Positions 55,164 through 63,897 of a stretch of 64,000 nt of DNA are shown here, one piece after another. Source of the stretch: Thermoflexus sp. Its GTDB lineage: Bacteria > Chloroflexota > Anaerolineae > Thermoflexales > Thermoflexaceae. The notes below the pieces were generated by a model, which was not told where the DNA came from, did not search any database, and was given only the letters and a program-made list of their open reading frames with translations. Every line of letters begins with the position of its first letter. Position 1 is the stretch's first letter. The stretch covers positions 10,038 to 74,037 of the forward strand of contig NZ_DAOUCJ010000110.1 of assembly GCF_034432235.1 (NCBI RefSeq), read 5' to 3'. Made by a program: the position numbers and the translations under genes.

Positions 55164-56942
55164 CTAACGGTCGACCTCGCCCAGCACGATATCGATGCTG
55201 CCCAAGATGACCACCACGTCGGCCACCTTGTGGCCCTTGCACATCTCGTTCAGGGCGGTCAGGTTGATGAAGGACGGCGCCCGGATGTGGTAGCGGTAGG
55301 GGTTGGGGCTGCCGTCGCTGACGATGTAAAAGCCCAGCTCCCCCTTGGGGTTCTCCACGCGCCCATAGGCCTGACCCGCCGGCACGCGGATCATATATTG
55401 CTTCTTGCCCGCCTGGATCTCCCCCTTGGGGATCTGATCCAGGGCCTGGCGGAGGATGCGCAGGGATTGCCACATCTCATCGATGCGGATCAGATAACGA
55501 TCGTAAACGTCCCCGTTGTAGCGGACCGCCACGTCGAAATCGAAGCGATCGTAGATGCTGTAAGGCTCCGCCCGGCGCACGTCGTAGGGGATGCCCGAGG
55601 CGCGCAGCACGGGCCCCGCCGTGCTGTAAGCCACCGCGAGGTCCGGCGGAAGCACCCCCACCCCCTGACAGCGCGCCTTGATCAGCTCGTTGTGGGTGAG
55701 GTAACGATCCAGCTCCTCGATGGCCCGGGGGAGGCGGTTATAGACCAGCTCCTTCGCCCGGGCGATCCAGTCGTCGGAGACGTCGTGGGCCACGCCGCCG
55801 AAGCGCATGTAATTGCACATCATCCGGGAGCCCGAAGCCTCCTCGAAGAGGTCCAGGATCAGCTCCCGTTCCTCGATCGCGTAAAGGGCAGGGGTGAAGA
55901 AGGCTCCCAGATCGTTGAGAAGGAACCCGATGGCCCACAGGTGATTCACGATACGGGTGAACTCGGCCATGATCACCCGCAGATACTCCGCCCGCTCCGG
56001 CGGCTTGATCCCCAGGAGCTTCTCCACGGCGATGGCGTAACCCAGGTTGTTGCTCATCGAACAGATATAATCGAGCCGGTCCGTGTAAGGCATGTTCTGG
56101 AGATACATATTCCGTTCGCCGATCTTCTCGTGGTTGCGGTGAAGATAGCCCATGACCGGCTCCAGGCGCACGATGGTCTCGCCATCCAGGGTGACCACCA
56201 TGCGGAAGACCCCATGGGTGCTGGGATGCTGGGGGCCCATATTCACGACCAGCCGCTCGGTGCGCAGGCTCTTCGGCTCCACCCGCTCTCCCGTATCGGC
56301 CCGGGCGAACTGCCCCATGCCGATGTAAAGCAGCTCGTCCGAGGTGTCTTCCGCCTGGTCCGGATCCCAGTCCAGCGGATACTGCACGTTATCGTGCCAG
56401 AAGACCCGATCCTCCGCCCGGATGTGATGGCCCGAGGGCCAGCGGCTGCTGAAGGGCTTGTGTTCCTCCTCGTAATAAGGCTCCTTCCAGTCCTTTCGTA
56501 AGGGATGCCCGTAAAAACCCTCCCATAACAGGATCCGCTTGAGGTTGGGATGGCCTGCGAAACGGATCCCCATGAGATCCCACGCTTCCCGCTCCTGGAA
56601 GTCCGCGCCCGGCCACACCGGGACCAGCGAGGGGACTGTGGCCACATCCCGGGGGGTGCGGGCTTTGAAGACCAGCGGACCGCCCCCCTCCAGGCGATAG
56701 GCATGGTAGACGACCTCGAAATAGCCTTCCTGGATGTAATCGACGGCCGTCACGCTGGACAAATAGCGATACCCCAGCTCGTCCCGGATGAAGCGGGCCG
56801 CTTCCACCAGGACGTCATTGGCGATCACCACACCCTCATATTCGGCAGGCTGCACGGCATCGCCGAATCGCTCCTTCAGCACCGCCAGATCGCCTTTCAA
56901 TTCCGCCAGCGGCGCCGCTTTGGTTTTGGTCGGCGTGGTCAT
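55164..56942 (-). CDS. nuoCD: NADH-quinone oxidoreductase fused subunits C and D
   Basis: This 592-aa fusion has NuoC at residues 1-190 (EREAWDLMGIRFAGHPNLKRIL) and NuoD from about 220 (NMGPQHPSTHGVFR, GYLHRNHEKIGE, YICSMSNN). The NuoD part binds quinone together with NuoB. Fusion removes the usual separate nuoC and nuoD. Between nuoB and nuoI on one transcript. Confidence 0.95.
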   Translation of the reverse strand: MTTPTKTKAAPLAELKGDLAVLKERFGDAVQPAEYEGVVIANDVLVEAARFIRDELGYRYLSSVTAVDYIQEGYFEVVYHAYRLEGGGPLVFKARTPRDVATVPSLVPVWPGADFQEREAWDLMGIRFAGHPNLKRILLWEGFYGHPLRKDWKEPYYEEEHKPFSSRWPSGHHIRAEDRVFWHDNVQYPLDWDPDQAEDTSDELLYIGMGQFARADTGERVEPKSLRTERLVVNMGPQHPSTHGVFRMVVTLDGETIVRLEPVMGYLHRNHEKIGERNMYLQNMPYTDRLDYICSMSNNLGYAIAVEKLLGIKPPERAEYLRVIMAEFTRIVNHLWAIGFLLNDLGAFFTPALYAIEERELILDLFEEASGSRMMCNYMRFGGVAHDVSDDWIARAKELVYNRLPRAIEELDRYLTHNELIKARCQGVGVLPPDLAVAYSTAGPVLRASGIPYDVRRAEPYSIYDRFDFDVAVRYNGDVYDRYLIRIDEMWQSLRILRQALDQIPKGEIQAGKKQYMIRVPAGQAYGRVENPKGELGFYIVSDGSPNPYRYHIRAPSFINLTALNEMCKGHKVADVVVILGSIDIVLGEVDR

Positions 56943-57047
56943 CCCTTCCCTCCTCCTGGAAGAACGCTGGCTCAGGCAGAACCTGCTCGGAATGGAGGGA
57001 GGGGCGGAAGATCCCCTCAGCCCCCGGTCATTTATCCCCAGAGAGGG

Positions 57048-57710
57048 TTACGATGCGGCCTCTGCGGATGCCTTCTGCTGAGCCCGTAATTCCGCCAGAC
57101 GGGCCCGGATCTCCGGCAGGCGACGCGGATCGATCAGGTCCGGCCCCAGGATGGGCACCGGGATGGCCTCGGCCTCCCCTTTTTGATACCAGGGGACCTC
57201 CCGCACGGACTGACGTTCGATCTTGGCGTAGAGCTTGAGGAGGCCGTGCAAGAGGGCTTCCGGCCGCGGTGGGCAGCCCGGCACGTAGACATCCACGGGG
57301 ATGAACTTGTCGATGCCGGAGACCACGTTATATCCCTCCTTGAAGGGACCGCCGCCCGTAGCGCATGCCCCCATCGAGATCACATATTTGGGCTCCGGCA
57401 TCTGGTTGTAGAGGCGAACGATCTGGGGGACCATCTTCTTGGTGACCGTCCCGGAGACGATCATGAGGTCCGCCTGACGGGGGCTGGGGCGCATCAGCTC
57501 CGAGCCGAACCGGGCGATATCGAAACGGCTGGCCGCCGCGCAGATCATCTCGATGGCGCAACAGGCCAGGCCGAACATCATCGGCCAGACCGAGCGCTTG
57601 CGCCCCCAGTTGTAAAGATAGCTCACGAACCGATCGATGGTGGTGACGAAGACATTGTTGCGGAGTTCGGAGGGAACCGGCAGGGTGTTCAGATCGCGTA
57701 GCTCATCCAT
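57048..57710 (-). CDS. nuoB: NADH-quinone oxidoreductase subunit B
   Basis: This 220-aa subunit carries cluster N2, next to the quinone. Visible cysteines are GLACCAIEM near residue 51, GACATGGG near 117 and VPGCPPRPE near 146. It overlaps iscX by eight bases. 105 bases separate it from nuoCD with no clear terminator. Confidence 0.95.
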   Translation of the reverse strand: MDELRDLNTLPVPSELRNNVFVTTIDRFVSYLYNWGRKRSVWPMMFGLACCAIEMICAAASRFDIARFGSELMRPSPRQADLMIVSGTVTKKMVPQIVRLYNQMPEPKYVISMGACATGGGPFKEGYNVVSGIDKFIPVDVYVPGCPPRPEALLHGLLKLYAKIERQSVREVPWYQKGEAEAIPVPILGPDLIDPRRLPEIRARLAELRAQQKASAEAAS

Positions 57711-57915
57711 GGGCGAGCACCTCCTCCAGCCATTCCCGCTGGATTTCCTCCAGCCGCAGGGGATCTTTCAGGCGCGGATCGTCCGCGAACTCCGGCAGGG
57801 CCACCACCCACCGATGCAGCGTCTCCCAATCCACCGAAAGGGGATCCACGTCTGGATGAGCGGCCCGCAGGGCCAGGGCAATCGGATAGGCGTCTTCCCA
57901 GTAAAGCGGCATCAT
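57703..57915 (-). CDS. iscX: IscX-like Fe-S assembly protein
   Basis: This 70-aa acidic protein matches IscX in layout: LYWEDAYPIALALRAAHPDVDPL, then LHRWVVALPEFADDP and EEIQREWLEEV. IscX modulates the cysteine desulfurase and frataxin step. The start lies just behind an extended -10 TGCTAAGAT (57928-57920), so the mRNA may be leaderless. ATG 57915 or 57912 can serve. It is the first gene ahead of nuoB. Confidence 0.8.
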   Translation of the reverse strand: MMPLYWEDAYPIALALRAAHPDVDPLSVDWETLHRWVVALPEFADDPRLKDPLRLEEIQREWLEEVLAHG

Positions 57916-58141
57916 GTGAATCTTAGCACAATGTGGGGGAATCAGGCGAATTCCTTGCATCCTCATCGGAACCCCCCGAGGGGGCGCCGATCCTGGCGAT
58001 GGGGGGATCCCTTTCCGCGCTCTCCCGGGCGGCCTAAGGGCTGCTGGGGAATCGGACAGAGGCCGTTGGGCCTAAGAGAGGCCGAAGGCCCCTTGAAAAA
58101 CCCCCGGACAAGGCGCCCCTGCCCAATGCCGGAAGCGCTCC

Positions 58142-59638
58142 CTACGGGATCGGGACCTGGCCGAAGGCCGTCGTGTCGATCTGGGCGCGCTGGAGCCGAC
58201 CGCTGTAATCAACGTAAACCGCCTTCCACTCCGTGAAGAACTCGATGGCCGTCAGTCCCGCCTCCCGATGGCCGTTGCCCGTGCCCCGGGTGCCCCCGAA
58301 GGGGAACTGGATCTCCGCCCCGGTGGTGCCGTGGTTGATGTAGACGATGCCCGTGGTGATGTCCCGGATCGCCTGGAAAGCCTTATTGACGTCCTGGGTG
58401 AAGAGGCTGCTCGAGAGGCCGTAGTTCACCGCATTGTTTATGCGGATGGCCTCCTCAAGATCCTTCGCCTCAATGATAGAGAGGACCGGGCCGAAGATCT
58501 CCTCCTGGGCGATCCGCATGTCGGGCCGAACCTGATCGAAGATCGTCGGCTCGTAGAAGAACCCTTTCCCGTTCACCTTTACCGGGTTGCCGCCGCACAG
58601 CAACCGGGCCCCCTCGGCTTTCCCGATCTCCACATAGCTGTGAACCTTCTTCACGGCCGCCTCGTTGATCAGCGGCCCCACGTCTGTGGTCGGCTCCAGG
58701 CCGTTCCCCAGCCGTAACCCCTTCGCCCGCTCCACCAGCATCTCGGTGAATTTCTCCTTGATGGGCTTGTGGAGGATCAACCGGGAACAGGCCGTGCATC
58801 GCTGTCCAGTGGTCCCGAAGGCCGCCCACAGGGTGGCCTCGAGGGCCAGCTCCAGGTTGGCATCCTCCATCACGATGATGGCGTTCTTGCCGCCCATCTC
58901 CAAGGACACCCGCTTGAGGTGTCGGGCCGCCCGGGCGTAGAGGTCCCGGCCGACCTCGGTGGAGCCGGTGAAGGAGATGGCTTTCACGGTGGGATGCTCC
59001 ACCAGGGCGTTGCCCACCGTGGGGCCAGGGCCGATGACCAGGTTCAGGACGCCCGGAGGAAGCCCCGCCTCCTCGAAGATCCGCACGAACTCCGCGGCGG
59101 TGGCGGGCGTGTCCGTGGCGGGTTTGAAGATCACGGTGTTGCCGGCGACCAGGGCGGGGAAGATCTTCCAGGAGGGGATGGCGATGGGGAAGTTCCAGGG
59201 GGTGATGCAGGCGACGACCCCGATCGGATCCCGGATGGCCATGCCGAATTTGTTCGGCAGCTCCACGGGGGCGGTATAGCCCAGAAGCCGGCGGCCTTCC
59301 CCTCCGATATAGAAGGCCATGTCGATGGCCTCCTGGACATCGCCCCGGGCCTCCGGGAGCACCTTCCCCATCTCCTGGGTCAGCAGCCGGGCGATCTCCT
59401 CCTTCCGCTCGACGAGCAATTGCCCCACGCGATAGAGGATCTCCGCCCGCTTGGGCGCGGGGACCTTCCGCCACTTCTCGAAGGCCGCCGCAGCCGCCTC
59501 CACGGCTGCCTCCACATCCCGCTCATCGGATTTCACCACCTCGGCTACCGGCTCCTCGGTAGCCGGGTTGATGTCCAGATAGCGAGCCTCCGAATGGGAT
59601 TCCACCCATTTCCCATTAATGTAATTCCGGATCAGCAT
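58142..59638 (-). CDS. aldehyde dehydrogenase (NAD(P)+)
   Basis: This 498-aa enzyme oxidises an aldehyde to an acid. Catalytic residues are the Glu of LEMGGKN near residue 252 and the Cys of GQRCTACSR near 286. TPWNFPIAIPSWKI and FTGSTEVG line the cofactor site. It is closest in layout to ALDH7-like or succinate/alpha-ketoglutaric semialdehyde dehydrogenases. ATG 59638 follows GAGGGGG; an upstream frame extends to 59713 without support. Confidence 0.92.
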   Translation of the reverse strand: MLIRNYINGKWVESHSEARYLDINPATEEPVAEVVKSDERDVEAAVEAAAAAFEKWRKVPAPKRAEILYRVGQLLVERKEEIARLLTQEMGKVLPEARGDVQEAIDMAFYIGGEGRRLLGYTAPVELPNKFGMAIRDPIGVVACITPWNFPIAIPSWKIFPALVAGNTVIFKPATDTPATAAEFVRIFEEAGLPPGVLNLVIGPGPTVGNALVEHPTVKAISFTGSTEVGRDLYARAARHLKRVSLEMGGKNAIIVMEDANLELALEATLWAAFGTTGQRCTACSRLILHKPIKEKFTEMLVERAKGLRLGNGLEPTTDVGPLINEAAVKKVHSYVEIGKAEGARLLCGGNPVKVNGKGFFYEPTIFDQVRPDMRIAQEEIFGPVLSIIEAKDLEEAIRINNAVNYGLSSSLFTQDVNKAFQAIRDITTGIVYINHGTTGAEIQFPFGGTRGTGNGHREAGLTAIEFFTEWKAVYVDYSGRLQRAQIDTTAFGQVPIP

Positions 59639-59729
59639 GGGGGCCCCCTCGGCGCACATGGTTGCGTGGGGATTATAGGCCCGGCCGGGAGCCCGTGTCA
59701 ACCGGTGCCGCACCGCGCTGACCTGATAG

Positions 59730-60155
59730 AGCTCCCCCCTGCCCTACTGGGAACAGCTCTCCATCCGCAATTCCAGACGAGAATCGCCCCTTCCTCCTTC
59801 CCTGGAGTTGGTCCGGGCCCCCCAGCTGCCAGCCGGGGCGCGTTGGGCGGAGGTCTTCCGATTGCGGGTGCCCGAGACCGCCGGCCCTACCCGGCACGAT
59901 TACACGGTTTTCACTCACATCCTGGAGCCGCCCCAAACCATCTGGGGGCAGGAGGATCGACCGCCAACCTCACCCACGTCCCAGTGGCAGGCGGGGGTGG
60001 TGTATCCAGAGACCTACACGCTGCGGGTGAAGCCGGAGACGCCGCCAGGCTTCTACGAGATCGAGATCGGCCTCTACCGGCCAGACACCGGCGAGCGCCT
60101 CCGTCTTCCGGATGGACGAGATTCCCTGCTTCTGAGCAGGATCCGCGTTCAGTAA
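59730..60155 (+). pseudogene. orphan C-terminal beta-domain of a PMT-like membrane protein
   Basis: The open frame has no ATG; TTG 59808 is the only conventional start. The sequence YTVFTHILEPPQTIWGQEDRPP and YTLRVKPETPPGFYEIEIGLYRPDTGERL is the beta-sandwich often appended to large Chloroflexota glycosyltransferase-like membrane proteins. Here it stands alone with no membrane part, so I read it as a remnant. It could be a small secreted-type protein if TTG 59808 works. Confidence 0.5.
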
Positions 60156-60242
60156 GCCTGCGGCGACCAGAACAGGATCGCTCTCCCTGCTTACGGGCTG
60201 GGATCCATAACAAGGGCCCGGGCCGGCTTTTCCCCCTTCAAG

Positions 60243-60248
60243 TATAAT
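60243..60248 (+). promoter_or_regulatory. -10 box of icd
   Basis: A perfect TATAAT lies 33 bases before ATG 60281; the -35 region is weak. Confidence 0.5.
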
Positions 60249-60280
60249 GTCCGTGAAAAGATTCACATGAGGGATCAGCC

Positions 60281-61510
60281 ATGTTCACTCACGTGCGTGT
60301 CCCGGAAGATGGGAAGAAGATCGAGGTGCGGAACGGTCAGCTCGTGGTCCCGGATCACCCGATCATCGGCTACATCGTGGGCGATGGGACGGGGCGGGAC
60401 ATCATGCCGGCGGCGATGAAGGTCTGGAACGCCGCCGTGCAGAAGGTTTATGGGGGGCAGCGGAAGATCGCATGGGTCCGCCTCTATGCCGGCGAGGATG
60501 CCGAGGAGCTGTATGGGGAACGCCTCCCCGAGGAAACCCTGCGCGCGATCCGGGAGTTCGTGGTGGCCATCAAGGGTCCCCTCACCACCCCAGTCGGTTA
60601 CGGCTGGCGCAGCGTCAACGTGCAGCTCCGTCAGAAACTGGATCTCTATGCCTGTGTGCGTCCGGTCAAGTGGTATCCGGGAGTCCCCTCTCCCCTGAAG
60701 GAGCCTCATAAGGTCAACATGGTGGTGTTCCGCGAGAACACCGAAGACGTTTACGCCGGGATCGAATGGGAAGCGGGCTCCCCGGAGGCCAAACGGGTGG
60801 CCGCCTATCTGAAGCGGACCTTCAAGATCACCCTGCCGCCCAACACCGGCATCGGGGTTAAACCCATCAGCGAGGGGGCCACCAAGCGGCTGGTGCGCAA
60901 GGCCATCCGCTACGCCCTGGAGAACGGCCGGCGCAGCGTCACCCTGGTCGGCAAGGGGAACATTATGAAATACACGGAGGGGGCCTTCATTCGCTGGGGC
61001 TATGAGGTAGCCCGGGAGGAGTTCGGGGATGTGACCATCACCGAGGCCGAGGTAGCGGAGGGCAAGCCGGCCGAGGGGAAGATCATCATCAAGGACCGCA
61101 TCGCCGATGCGATGTTCCAACAGGTCCTGCTCCGCCCCGAGGAATACGACGTGATCGCCACCCCCAACCTCAACGGCGATTACCTCTCCGAGGCCCTGGC
61201 GGCGATGGTGGGCGGGGTGGGCATCGCGCCGGGCGCCAACATCGGGGACGCCCTGGCCGTCTTCGAGGCCACCCACGGCTCCGCGCCCAAATACGCCGGG
61301 CTGGACAAGGTGAACCCGGGCTCGCTGCTGCTCTCCGGGGTGATGATGTTCCGTTACATCGGGTGGAACGAGGCCGCCGACGCCATCGAGGCCGCCTTCA
61401 CCCGGACCATCCAGCAGAAAATCGTCACTTACGACCTGGCCCGCCTGATGGAAGGCGCCCGCGAGGTCCGCACCAGCGAGTTCGCTGACGCCGTCGTGGC
61501 CAATCTCTGA
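60281..61510 (+). CDS. icd: isocitrate dehydrogenase
   Basis: This 409-aa enzyme makes 2-oxoglutarate from isocitrate. Motifs are GDGTGRDI near residue 34, KGPLTTPVG near 99, VVFRENTEDVYAGIEW near 147 and NLNGDYLSEALAAMVGGVG near 298, with ATHGSAPKYAG in the cofactor region. The length and prokaryotic type I layout fit NADP enzymes. ATG 60281 follows GAGGGA. With citrate synthase it gives the oxidative entry of the TCA cycle. Confidence 0.95.
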   Translation: MFTHVRVPEDGKKIEVRNGQLVVPDHPIIGYIVGDGTGRDIMPAAMKVWNAAVQKVYGGQRKIAWVRLYAGEDAEELYGERLPEETLRAIREFVVAIKGPLTTPVGYGWRSVNVQLRQKLDLYACVRPVKWYPGVPSPLKEPHKVNMVVFRENTEDVYAGIEWEAGSPEAKRVAAYLKRTFKITLPPNTGIGVKPISEGATKRLVRKAIRYALENGRRSVTLVGKGNIMKYTEGAFIRWGYEVAREEFGDVTITEAEVAEGKPAEGKIIIKDRIADAMFQQVLLRPEEYDVIATPNLNGDYLSEALAAMVGGVGIAPGANIGDALAVFEATHGSAPKYAGLDKVNPGSLLLSGVMMFRYIGWNEAADAIEAAFTRTIQQKIVTYDLARLMEGAREVRTSEFADAVVANL

Positions 61511-61525
61511 TGCCCTGTCCGTAAG

Positions 61526-61557
61526 GGCCGGGGGGCCCAGGCGCCCTCCGGCCTTTT
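61526..61557 (+). terminator. intrinsic terminator of icd
   Basis: An 11-bp stem with one G-T pair (61526-61536 with 61543-61553) is followed by TTTT. Confidence 0.8.
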
Positions 61558-61619
61558 GCTCGATGAGGGCTGGAAAGCGCGCTGCTTTCTGAATCCCCTG
61601 GAAAAAAGGAGCGAACCCT

Positions 61620-62060
61620 ATGGACGATGCGATTGTGGTTGCATTGTTCCGATGCCCAGGCCACCGGATCCCCATGGAATCCGTTTCCGCTCTCCGCGTG
61701 GAAGCCGGCTACGGCATCGTGGGCGACTCCCATGCCCGGGAGGGATCTCTCCGTCAGATCCTGCTGATGGACCAGGAAACCCTGGACGCCCTGGATCTTC
61801 CGCCAGGAGCTGTGCGGGAGAACATCACCGTGCGGGGCCTCCCTCTTCACGCCCTTCAACCCGGAGAACACCTCCGGGTCGGCGAGGCTTTGCTGGAGAT
61901 CACCAAACCCTGCACGCCATGTTCGCGTATGGAGGAGATCCGGCCCGGGCTGCAGGAGGCCCTCCGCGGCCGCCGCGGCATGCTTGCCCGAGTGCTGGAA
62001 AGCGGATGGATTCGCCGGGGCGATCTCATCCGGATCGAGTCCCGCGAAACATCCCCTTGA
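61620..62060 (+). CDS. MOSC domain protein
   Basis: This 146-aa protein is a stand-alone MOSC domain: GYGIVGDSHAREGSLRQILLMD, ENITVRGLPLHALQPGEHLRVG and KPCTPCSRMEEI. The Cys near residue 99-102 is the sulfur-carrying residue in related proteins. MOSC proteins act in sulfur or molybdenum cofactor-linked reductions. ATG 61620 has AAGGAG eight bases upstream. Confidence 0.9.
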   Translation: MDDAIVVALFRCPGHRIPMESVSALRVEAGYGIVGDSHAREGSLRQILLMDQETLDALDLPPGAVRENITVRGLPLHALQPGEHLRVGEALLEITKPCTPCSRMEEIRPGLQEALRGRRGMLARVLESGWIRRGDLIRIESRETSP

Positions 62061-62097
62061 CCCCCTTATGGCTTCCTAAAGCCCAAAATTCCCTTTT

Positions 62098-62111
62098 TCA
62101 CAAATTTGTGA
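62098..62111 (+). promoter_or_regulatory. perfect palindrome upstream of rex
   Basis: TCACAAATTTGTGA is a 14-bp palindrome 45 bases before ATG 62156. It holds the half-sites TTGTGA and TCACAA of Rex operators, though in outward order; an adjacent TGATATATCA continues it. It is likely a regulator site, possibly for Rex itself. Confidence 0.55.
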
Positions 62112-62155
62112 TATATCAGAAGCGACAGAGCAGCACCGAGGCGGGGGTCGGTGAA

Positions 62156-62788
62156 ATGGCTACCGTGCAAAAGGTTCCAGATATTGTGGTGGGGCGGCTG
62201 CCTGTGTATCTGCGGGCCCTTCAGGTGATGGCCGCCGAGGGCCGGGAGATCACCTCATCCCAGGAGCTGGGGGAACGCCTGGGGATCAGCTCGGCGCAAA
62301 TCCGCAAGGACCTCTCGTATTTTGGCACCTTCGGCAAACAGGGGACCGGATATCGCATCCCGGATCTGATTGAACACCTGAAGCGCATTCTGAAAGTGGA
62401 TCGAACGTGGGATATGATCCTGATCGGGGCGGGCAACCTGGGGCACGCCCTGGCCCAGTATCAGGGCTTCACCCCCCGGGGGTTCCGGCTGGTGGCGATC
62501 TTCGACAACGATCCGGAGAAGATCGGACGGCCGATCGGGCCCCACATCATTCGGGATGTGCAGGAGCTCCCTGCGTTCGTGCGGGAGCATGGCATTCAGA
62601 TCGCCATGATCGCCGTTCCAGCCTCCGCTGCCCAGCAGGTGACCGATCTCTGCGTGGAGGCCGGCATCCGCGCGATCCTGAACTACGCCCCAATCCACCT
62701 GAAGGTCCCACCCGGGATCCTGGTGCAATATATTGATCCCGCTATCCATCTCCAGCAAATGACCTATTATCTGGATGACCCGGCTTGA
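62156..62788 (+). CDS. rex: redox-sensing transcriptional repressor Rex
   Basis: This 210-aa repressor senses the NADH/NAD+ ratio. It has an N-terminal winged helix (LGISSAQIRKDLSYFGTFGKQGTGY near residues 46-70) and a Rossmann domain with IGAGNLGHAL near 90. C-terminal residues form the swapped dimer helix (QQMTYYL). A longer open frame upstream overlaps the MOSC gene and is rejected. The palindrome at 62098-62111 is a candidate for autoregulation. Complex I, aldehyde dehydrogenase and other NADH-linked genes in the window are plausible targets. Confidence 0.95.
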   Translation: MATVQKVPDIVVGRLPVYLRALQVMAAEGREITSSQELGERLGISSAQIRKDLSYFGTFGKQGTGYRIPDLIEHLKRILKVDRTWDMILIGAGNLGHALAQYQGFTPRGFRLVAIFDNDPEKIGRPIGPHIIRDVQELPAFVREHGIQIAMIAVPASAAQQVTDLCVEAGIRAILNYAPIHLKVPPGILVQYIDPAIHLQQMTYYLDDPA

Positions 62789-62960
62789 GGCGCTCTTTCC
62801 CACCGGGAGATCAGGGCGCGGCTGGAGGTGAGGGCAAGGGGCGCCGCGGGGAAAGCTCCGCCCGGGGGAGCGAAAGGACCGGGGGGAGGCGCCGCCCCGT
62901 ATCCTGCCCGCATAGACAACAAGCGCTCGCTCATGAAATCCGCCCGAACGGAGCAAGATA

Positions 62961-63656
62961 GTGCCTGACCCTTCGACCCCTGGCAAAAAGTTCATCGCCA
63001 TCGCGGGGAACATCGGGGTGGGAAAATCCGCGCTGACCGAACGGCTCGCCGCGGCGCTCGGATGGGAGCCGTTCTTCGAGGCGGTGGACGACAATCCCTA
63101 CCTCGCGGATTTCTATCAGGACATGGCCCGCTGGGGGTTTCACTCCCAGATCTTCTTCCTGGGACGGCGGCTCCGGCACCATGTCCTCCTCCTGCAACGG
63201 CCTCACTCGGTGATCCAGGATCGCACGATCTACGAGGATGCCGAGGTCTTCGCCAGAAACCTGTATGAACGGGGGGATCTGAGCGAGCGCGACTGGCGGG
63301 TCTACCGGGAGCTCTATGAAACGCTGTTGATGTTCCTCCCACCTCCTGACCTTGTGCTCTATCTCCGGGCCTCTGTTCCGACCCTCCAGCGCCGCATCGC
63401 CCTGCGGGGCCGCGCCTTCGAACGGGCGATCTCAGCGGATTACCTGGCACGCCTGAACGATCTCTACGAGGAATGGATCCGGCGCTTCGATCTGTGCCCG
63501 GTCCTCACTATCCCGGCCGACCGGCTGGATTTCGTTCAGCATCCCCGCCATCTGCGCCTGATCGTAGACAAGGTAATGGAGAAGCTTCAGGGGAAGGAAG
63601 AAGTCACCTTTGACGACGCCATGGATGATCTTCTCCACGAAAAACTGCCCTCCTGA
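62961..63656 (+). CDS. deoxynucleoside kinase
   Basis: This 231-aa enzyme phosphorylates deoxynucleosides in salvage (dGK/dAK type). Motifs are the P-loop GNIGVGKS near residue 17, DRTIYEDAEVFARNL near 87 (catalytic DRS-like region) and LRASVPTLQRRIALRGRAFE near 138 (lid). GTG 62961 follows GGAG by about eight bases. It stands alone, facing right. Confidence 0.92.
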   Translation: MPDPSTPGKKFIAIAGNIGVGKSALTERLAAALGWEPFFEAVDDNPYLADFYQDMARWGFHSQIFFLGRRLRHHVLLLQRPHSVIQDRTIYEDAEVFARNLYERGDLSERDWRVYRELYETLLMFLPPPDLVLYLRASVPTLQRRIALRGRAFERAISADYLARLNDLYEEWIRRFDLCPVLTIPADRLDFVQHPRHLRLIVDKVMEKLQGKEEVTFDDAMDDLLHEKLPS

Positions 63657-63789
63657 TGGATGAAGCGATATCTCGCTGAAGGCTCCGGAGGCTGCGAAAA
63701 AGCTCAGGAAACGTGCCTCTCCCCCCGCGTCGTCCCGCGGCCCGGGGAAGTAGAGAAGAGCGCATATTTTTCTCCTCCTCGCCTCATGG

Positions 63790-63818
63790 TTGCGCGAATG
63801 AATTTCCCTTGTTATACT
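63790..63818 (+). promoter_or_regulatory. promoter ahead of the SAM riboswitch
   Basis: TTGCGC (63790-63795), a 17-base spacer and TATACT (63813-63818) with an extended TG at 63810-63811. Confidence 0.6.
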
Positions 63819-63897
63819 TGGGGGAAAAGCTCAGGGCGGCGGCTTGCCTTCGCCGCGCGGAGCGCCCTGGAGCTGCCTCGACAACGGAATAAGAGCG

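Noticed and set aside
61556..62788. 410-aa reading of rex starting inside the upstream region
   Set aside because: It overlaps the MOSC gene and adds 200 residues of proline/arginine-rich sequence; rex starts at 62156 with the normal family N-terminus.
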